Of a stretch of 64,000 nt of DNA, positions 60,005-64,000 are shown one piece after another. Origin of the DNA: Rhodospirillales bacterium (GTDB lineage Bacteria > Pseudomonadota > Alphaproteobacteria > Acetobacterales > Acetobacteraceae); assembly GCA_017304945.1 (NCBI GenBank), contig JAFKLG010000066.1, positions 20,192-84,191 on the forward strand, read 5' to 3'. How positions within the stretch are numbered: the stretch's first letter is position 1; every line of letters begins with the position of its first letter. The notes under the pieces are model-generated. The model did not search any database and had not been told where the DNA came from. It saw only the letters and a program-made list of their open reading frames with translations. A program made the position numbers and the translations under genes.

Positions 60005-60576
60005 GCGGCGATCTCTCCCCCGGCTTCGCCGATCCGGTCACCGAGGCGCAGGCCTGCTTCCGGGCCGTGCTGGACGCGATGGCGCGTCCCGGCCGGCTGC
60101 ACACCCTCGGCGGCGTCACGCCCCCACCCCCGTTGGGCGTGGCGAGCGCGGCGGTGCTGCTGACGCTGGTGGATCACGAAACCCCGCTCTGGCTGGACGA
60201 CGGCCTGCGCGCGGCCCAGCCCTGGCTCGCCTTCCATTGCGGCGCCGCGGTCGTGGCGGATCCCCGCGCCGCCGCCTATGCGGTGGCCACGGACCTGGGC
60301 GAACTCGGGCGCTTCCATCCCGGCACGCATGAGATGCCGGAGACGGCGGCCACGCTGATCCTGCAGGTCGCCGGGTTCGGCTCGGGGCGCCGGCTGCGCC
60401 TGTCGGGTCCCGGCCTGCGCGCACCGGCCAGCTTCGCCGTCGCCGGGCTACCGGACGACTTCATCGCGCAATGGCACGCGAATCGTACGCAGTTTCCGTG
60501 CGGCGTGGACCTGATCCTGTGCGCCGGCGACCAGCTCGCCGCCTTGCCGCGCAGCGTCACCATCGAGGAGGGCTGA
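60001..60576 (+). CDS. phnH: PhnH, C-P lyase subunit
   Basis: A 191-residue PhnH core-complex subunit. FADPVTEAQACFRAVLDAMA and PGRLHTL at the start are diagnostic, followed by LTLVDHETPLWLD, ELGRFHPGTHEMPETAATLI and the C-terminal WHANRTQFPCGVDLILCAG. Needed for assembly and stability of PhnGHIJ. Coupled to phnG by ATGA, two bases before phnI. Confidence 0.95.
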   Translation: MSGDLSPGFADPVTEAQACFRAVLDAMARPGRLHTLGGVTPPPPLGVASAAVLLTLVDHETPLWLDDGLRAAQPWLAFHCGAAVVADPRAAAYAVATDLGELGRFHPGTHEMPETAATLILQVAGFGSGRRLRLSGPGLRAPASFAVAGLPDDFIAQWHANRTQFPCGVDLILCAGDQLAALPRSVTIEEG

Positions 60577-60578
60577 GC

Positions 60579-61724
60579 ATGGCCTATGTCGCCGTCAAAG
60601 GGGGCGAGCGTGCCATCGACAACGCCCATGCCTGGCTGGCCGAGGAACGCCGCGGCGACCCCGCCCTCCCCGACCTCACCCTCCCCCAGCTCCGCGAGCA
60701 GCTCGGTCGCGCCGTCGACCGCGCCATGGCGGAGGGCTCGCTGTACGACCCCGATCTCGGCGCGCTGGCCGTCAAGCAGGCCCAGGGCGACCTGATCGAG
60801 GCCGCGTTCCTGCTGCGCGCCTACCGCACCACCCTGCCCCGCTTCGCGCATTCCCGCCCGATCGACACCGCGGCGATGCAGGTGGAACGCCGCATCTCGG
60901 CCGTGTTCAAGGACCTGCCGGGCGGACAGGTGCTCGGACCGACCTACGACTACACGCACCGGCTGCTCGACTTCGCGCTGGCCGCCGGCGGTCCGGTGCC
61001 GCCCGCGCCCCGCACCGACACGCCGGTCGAGGCGATGCCGCGGGTGTCCGACATCCTGCGCGCCGAAGGCATGATGGAGACCGATGCCCCGAGTGAAGCC
61101 GAACCCGGCGACCTCACCCGCGAGCCGCTGAGCTTCCCGGCCGAACGGGACGTGCGGCTGCAGGCGCTGGCGCGGGGCGACGAGGGGTTCCTGCTGGGTC
61201 TCGGCTACTCCACCCAGCGCGGCTATGGCGGATCGCACCCGTTCGCCGGCGAGATCCGCATGGGCGAGGTCACGGTGGAGATCGAGCCGCCCGAACTCGG
61301 CTTCGCGATCGAGATCGGCGACCTGGTCGTGACCGAGTGCCAGATGGTGAACCAGTTCAAGGGCTCGAAGACGGTGCCGCCGCAGTTCACCCGCGGCTAT
61401 GGCCTGGTGTTCGGCTTCTCCGAACGCAAGGCGATGGCGATGGCGCTGGTGGATCGCGCGATGCGGGCCGAGGAGCTGGGCGAGGACGTGACCGCGCCGG
61501 CGCAGAACGTCGAGTTCGTGCTGTACCACTCCGACAACATCGAGGCGACCGGGTTCGTCGAGCACCTCAAGCTGCCGCACTACGTCGATTTCCAGAGCGA
61601 GCTGCAGAACCTGCGGCGCCTGCGCGCCGAGGTCGAGCGCGCCAGGGACCGCCCCGCACCCGCCCTGGTGGACGGGGACACGGATACGCCGACCACCGCC
61701 TCGCAAGCAGGATCGCTGCCATGA
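60579..61724 (+). CDS. phnI: PhnI, C-P lyase subunit
   Basis: A 381-residue nucleosidase-like subunit of the C-P lyase core. It starts MAYVAVKGGERAIDNAHAW, and contains QVERRISAVFKDLPGGQVLG, HPFAGEIRMGEV and SERKAMAMALVDRAM, ending with the variable C-terminus. PhnI alone hydrolyses nucleoside triphosphates; with the core it forms the phosphonoribosyl triphosphate. Overlaps phnJ by four bases. Confidence 0.96.
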   Translation: MAYVAVKGGERAIDNAHAWLAEERRGDPALPDLTLPQLREQLGRAVDRAMAEGSLYDPDLGALAVKQAQGDLIEAAFLLRAYRTTLPRFAHSRPIDTAAMQVERRISAVFKDLPGGQVLGPTYDYTHRLLDFALAAGGPVPPAPRTDTPVEAMPRVSDILRAEGMMETDAPSEAEPGDLTREPLSFPAERDVRLQALARGDEGFLLGLGYSTQRGYGGSHPFAGEIRMGEVTVEIEPPELGFAIEIGDLVVTECQMVNQFKGSKTVPPQFTRGYGLVFGFSERKAMAMALVDRAMRAEELGEDVTAPAQNVEFVLYHSDNIEATGFVEHLKLPHYVDFQSELQNLRRLRAEVERARDRPAPALVDGDTDTPTTASQAGSLP

Positions 61725-62587
61725 TGGGCTACAATTTCGCGTATCTCGACGAGCAGACGAAGCGGATGATCCGCCGCGCGCTGCTCAAGGCGGTGGCGAT
61801 CCCGGGGCACCAGGTGCCGTTCGGCTCACGCGAGATGCCGCTGCCCTATGGTTGGGGCACCGGCGGCATCCAGGTGACCGCCTCGGTGCTGGGGCAGCAG
61901 GACGTGCTGAAGGTGATCGACCAGGGCGCGGACGACACCACGAACGCGGTCTCGATCCGCCGCTTCTTCGCCCGCACCGCCGGCGTGCGCACCACCACGC
62001 ATACCGCGGCGGCGACGGTGATCCAGACCCGCCACCGCATCCCCGAGACGAAGCTGCGCGACGACCAGATCATCGTCTACCAGGTGCCGCAGCCGGAGCC
62101 GCTGTTCCGGCTCGAGCCCTCGCGGGTCGAGACGCGGCGCATGCATGGGCTCGCCGATTACGGGCTGATGCACGTGAAGCTGTATGAGGACATCGCGCGC
62201 TACGGCCAGATCTCGATCAGCTACGACTATCCGGTAATGGTGAACGGGCGCTACCTGATGTCGCCCAGCCCGATCCCGTCCTTCGACAATCCGAAGATGG
62301 ACCGCATGCCGGCGCTGCAACTGTTCGGCGCCGGGCGCGAGAAACGCATCTATGCGATTCCGCCCTGGACGGAGGTGCGCTCGCTCGACTTCGAGGACCA
62401 CCCGTTCCGTCCGATCAACGCGCCGCATCCCTGCGGCCTGTGCGGCGCCACCGATTCCTACCTCGACGAGGTGGTGACCGACGACCATGGCGGGCGGCTG
62501 TTCGTCTGCTCCGACACCGACCATTGCGCCGAACGGCGGGCGGCCGGGCATGTCGGAACCGACGGCGTGAAGGAGGCGGCGGAATGA
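61721..62587 (+). CDS. phnJ: PhnJ, radical SAM C-P lyase
   Basis: A 288-residue radical S-adenosylmethionine enzyme that cleaves the C-P bond. MGYNFAYLDEQTKRMIRRAL is the PhnJ start, and the Fe-S cysteines are seen in CGLCGATDSYLDE and FVCSDTDHCAERR (C-x2-C, then C-x5-C), as in E. coli PhnJ. GYNFAYLDE and YGLMHVKLYEDIARYGQ are conserved. Overlaps phnK by four bases; all five genes form one translationally coupled operon. Confidence 0.97.
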   Translation: MMGYNFAYLDEQTKRMIRRALLKAVAIPGHQVPFGSREMPLPYGWGTGGIQVTASVLGQQDVLKVIDQGADDTTNAVSIRRFFARTAGVRTTTHTAAATVIQTRHRIPETKLRDDQIIVYQVPQPEPLFRLEPSRVETRRMHGLADYGLMHVKLYEDIARYGQISISYDYPVMVNGRYLMSPSPIPSFDNPKMDRMPALQLFGAGREKRIYAIPPWTEVRSLDFEDHPFRPINAPHPCGLCGATDSYLDEVVTDDHGGRLFVCSDTDHCAERRAAGHVGTDGVKEAAE

Positions 62588-63360
62588 GCGACGCAACCCT
62601 GCTCTCGGCGCGCGGCCTGTCGCTGACCTTCGGCGCGGTTCCGGCCCTGCAATCGGTGGACGTCGACCTGTGGCCGGGCGAGCTGCTGGCGATCGTGGGC
62701 GAGTCCGGATCGGGCAAGACCACGCTGCTGAACGTGCTGTCGGGCCGGCGGGCGCCGGATGACGGGGCCGTCTGGTATCGCGATCCGGCCGGACGGCTGC
62801 ACGACGTGCATGCCATGCCGGCGCCCGCCCTGCGCACGCTGCACCGGTCGGACTGGGGTTTCGTGCACCAGGACCCGCGGCAGAACCTGCGCATGTCGGT
62901 CTCGGCCGGCGGCAACGTCGGCGAGCGGCTGATGGCGCAGGGCGCGCGGCACTACGGCAGCATCCGTGCCGCCGCGCTCGAATGGCTGGAGCAGGTCGAG
63001 ATCGATCCGGGACGGATCGACGACCTGCCGCGCACCTTCTCGGGCGGCATGCTGCAGCGGCTGCAGATCGCGCGCACGCTGGTGACCCATCCGCGCCTCG
63101 TGTTCATGGACGAGCCGACCGGCGGGCTCGACGTTTCGGTGCAGGCGCGGCTGCTCGACCTGATCCGCTCGCTGGTGGCGCGGTTGAACATCGCGGTGGT
63201 GCTGGTGACGCACGACATCGCGGTCGCGCGGCTGCTGGCGCACCGGATTGCGGTGATGCAGCGCGGGCGGGTGGTGGAGACGGGGCTGACGGATCAGGTG
63301 CTCGACGACCCACAGCACCCGTACACGCAGTTGCTCGTCAGTTCGGTCCTGAATGCATGA
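62584..63360 (+). CDS. phnK: PhnK, C-P lyase ABC-type ATPase subunit
   Basis: A 258-residue ABC ATPase that binds the C-P lyase core and drives its turnover; not a transporter. Walker A GESGSGKTT, Q-loop VHQDPRQNLR, signature FSGGMLQR, Walker B RLVFMDEPTGGLD. The typical C-terminal LTDQVLDDPQHPYTQLLVSS is intact. Its stop overlaps the ATG of a short phnL-like start (ATGA). Confidence 0.95.
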   Translation: MSDATLLSARGLSLTFGAVPALQSVDVDLWPGELLAIVGESGSGKTTLLNVLSGRRAPDDGAVWYRDPAGRLHDVHAMPAPALRTLHRSDWGFVHQDPRQNLRMSVSAGGNVGERLMAQGARHYGSIRAAALEWLEQVEIDPGRIDDLPRTFSGGMLQRLQIARTLVTHPRLVFMDEPTGGLDVSVQARLLDLIRSLVARLNIAVVLVTHDIAVARLLAHRIAVMQRGRVVETGLTDQVLDDPQHPYTQLLVSSVLNA

Positions 63361-63395
63361 GTATGCAGGTACTCAGGGTTCTTGCGTCGTTGGTT
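63357..63395 (+). pseudogene. possible remnant of phnL start
   Basis: Overlapping the phnK stop, the frame reads MSMQVLRV and then ASLVPGMIIQAP. The first eight residues match the usual beginning of PhnL (M-x-x-x-VLRV), the normal next gene in this operon. No Walker A or other PhnL motif follows, and the frame turns into Cys/Pro/Arg-rich sequence. Consistent with disruption by inserted DNA, but eight residues are weak evidence. Confidence 0.3.
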
Positions 63396-63456
63396 CCTGG
63401 GATGATAATCCAGGCACCGGAGGACAGTTCCTGCTGTCCCCCGGCCCCGGTGGGTC

Positions 63457-63492
63457 AGAGGCGGATTCGGATGTGGATCTCCATCCGCCTCT
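63457..63492. other. 10-bp hairpin downstream of phnK
   Basis: AGAGGCGGAT (63457-63466) and ATCCGCCTCT (63483-63492) form a perfect stem with a 16-base loop. It may terminate the phn transcript or belong to inserted DNA; no T tract follows. Confidence 0.35.
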
Positions 63493-63698
63493 TCCCCCAC
63501 CGGATCGACACCAGCACTCTGAAGCGCATGGTCTCTCTCCGATGGCGACGGTGCCCTGACCGGGCACCTCGCCCGGTCTCCCGGGTCCGCCGCACGGCCG
63601 TTCAAGCCCGCGGCCGTGAAGGAACGGTGAACGGCCGGAGTGGGCGTCAGGACCGCATGCAAGGCGGGGGACGCAGGGTGGCCACCGTCCGCCCCGTC

Positions 63699-63885
63699 AT
63701 GGCCGGGCTCGACCGGGCCTTCCGTCGCGGTGCCGTCCTCCCTGCCCTCCCCGCTCTCTCCGCTCTCCCCGTCATGGCCGGGCTCGACCCGGCCATCCCC
63801 AGCGGCACCGCCCTCCCCGTCATGGCCGGGCTCGACCCGGCCATCCCCGGCGGCACCGCTCTCCCCGTCATGGCCGGGCTCGACC
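63699..63885. repeat. cluster of four REP-like hairpin repeats
   Basis: Four copies of a GTCATGGCCGGGCTCGACC unit start at 63696, 63771, 63819 and 63867. Copies two and three form perfect stems ATGGCCGGG / CCCGGCCAT around a CTCGA loop (63774-63796, 63822-63844); copy one is imperfect and copy four is cut short. The last three are spaced 48 bases apart. I recognise this as the extragenic palindrome common in alphaproteobacteria. Confidence 0.75.
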
Positions 63886-63988
63886 CACTGCTGTCCGGGA
63901 TGAAAAGCTCTGGACGCGGTGCATGGCTCTGATTCGAATGGGTTTTGCGACGACCTGTCCGAATCGAAGCTCGAAGGGAGCTAGAGCC

Positions 63989-64000
63989 ATGCGGTTTCAG
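63989..64000 (+). CDS. start of an unidentified gene, possibly a transposase
   Basis: ATG CGG TTT CAG at the window edge, preceded by GGGAG at good spacing. The leader begins GGCTCTGATTCGAATGGG (about 63923), with GATTCG and CGAATC arms, a layout like the end of an insertion sequence followed closely by its transposase. Only four codons are visible. Confidence 0.3.

Noticed and set aside
63696..63890. Regular repeats suggesting a CRISPR array
   Set aside because: The repeats are hairpins with 48-base spacing, and the intervening sequence is nearly the same each time rather than unique spacers; there are no cas genes.

Overview
This 64 kb window is uniformly GC-rich, with long antisense open frames over most genes. 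Its gene families (FnrL-type regulator with an FNR box, phn C-P lyase genes, DUF2219/LpxR outer-membrane protein, PhnF, many dehydrogenases) fit an alphaproteobacterium, perhaps of the Acetobacteraceae or Rhodospirillales. The taxonomic call is an inference from gene content only.

Layout. 1-1.7 kb: the tail of a sugar-type ABC permease, an alpha/beta hydrolase and a decayed flavin monooxygenase. 1.8-11.5 kb: a GntR/FCD regulator, a peptide-type ABC transporter (binding protein, two permeases, fused double ATPase) and a two-domain Old Yellow Enzyme/TMADH-like oxidoreductase on the minus strand, with a divergent DadA-like FAD oxidase. Two sites with the same TGT-N11-ACA geometry suggest the GntR protein controls the unit. 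11.7-25.6 kb: ordinary chromosome with a small kinase, tRNA-Ser(GCU), a glutathione transferase, exonuclease III, a DEAD-box helicase, FnrL with a near-perfect FNR box, an MFS/TPR pair with a divergent AraC regulator, a GIY-YIG-like protein and a tandem pair of Crp-like regulators.

25.75-43.61 kb: an integrated mobile island in the 3' end of tRNA-Asn(GUU), bounded by 55-bp direct repeats. Its left arm carries a tyrosine integrase, a MerR-like regulator divergent from an AlpA-like protein with paired operators, a chain of overlapping small genes, a TOPRIM-DUF3987 primase/helicase with 9-bp tandem repeats in and after it, a putative Nu1-like small terminase, and a tape-measure protein fused to a tail-lysozyme domain. 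I find no capsid, portal, large terminase or other tail genes, so it resembles a phage satellite more than a prophage. Its right arm is gene-poor and mosaic: a degenerate receiver domain, a second switch region (XRE repressor, excisionase-like protein, truncated integrase) and a DUF3800 protein next to the restored tRNA-Asn.

43.9-57.3 kb: chromosomal catabolic genes (three MDR dehydrogenases around tRNA-Leu(CAA), alpha/beta hydrolase with a SnoaL-like partner, MmgE/PrpD, D-aminoacylase, CPA1 antiporter, MFS transporter, malate/lactate dehydrogenase, LpxR-like protein). 57.4-63.4 kb: the carbon-phosphorus lyase locus, with phnM-phnF on the minus strand and phnGHIJK on the plus strand, separated by a HutC/PhnF-type palindrome. 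The start of a phnL-like frame overlaps the phnK stop but decays after about eight codons into a region of REP-like hairpins and a possible insertion-sequence end, so phnL appears displaced or lost.
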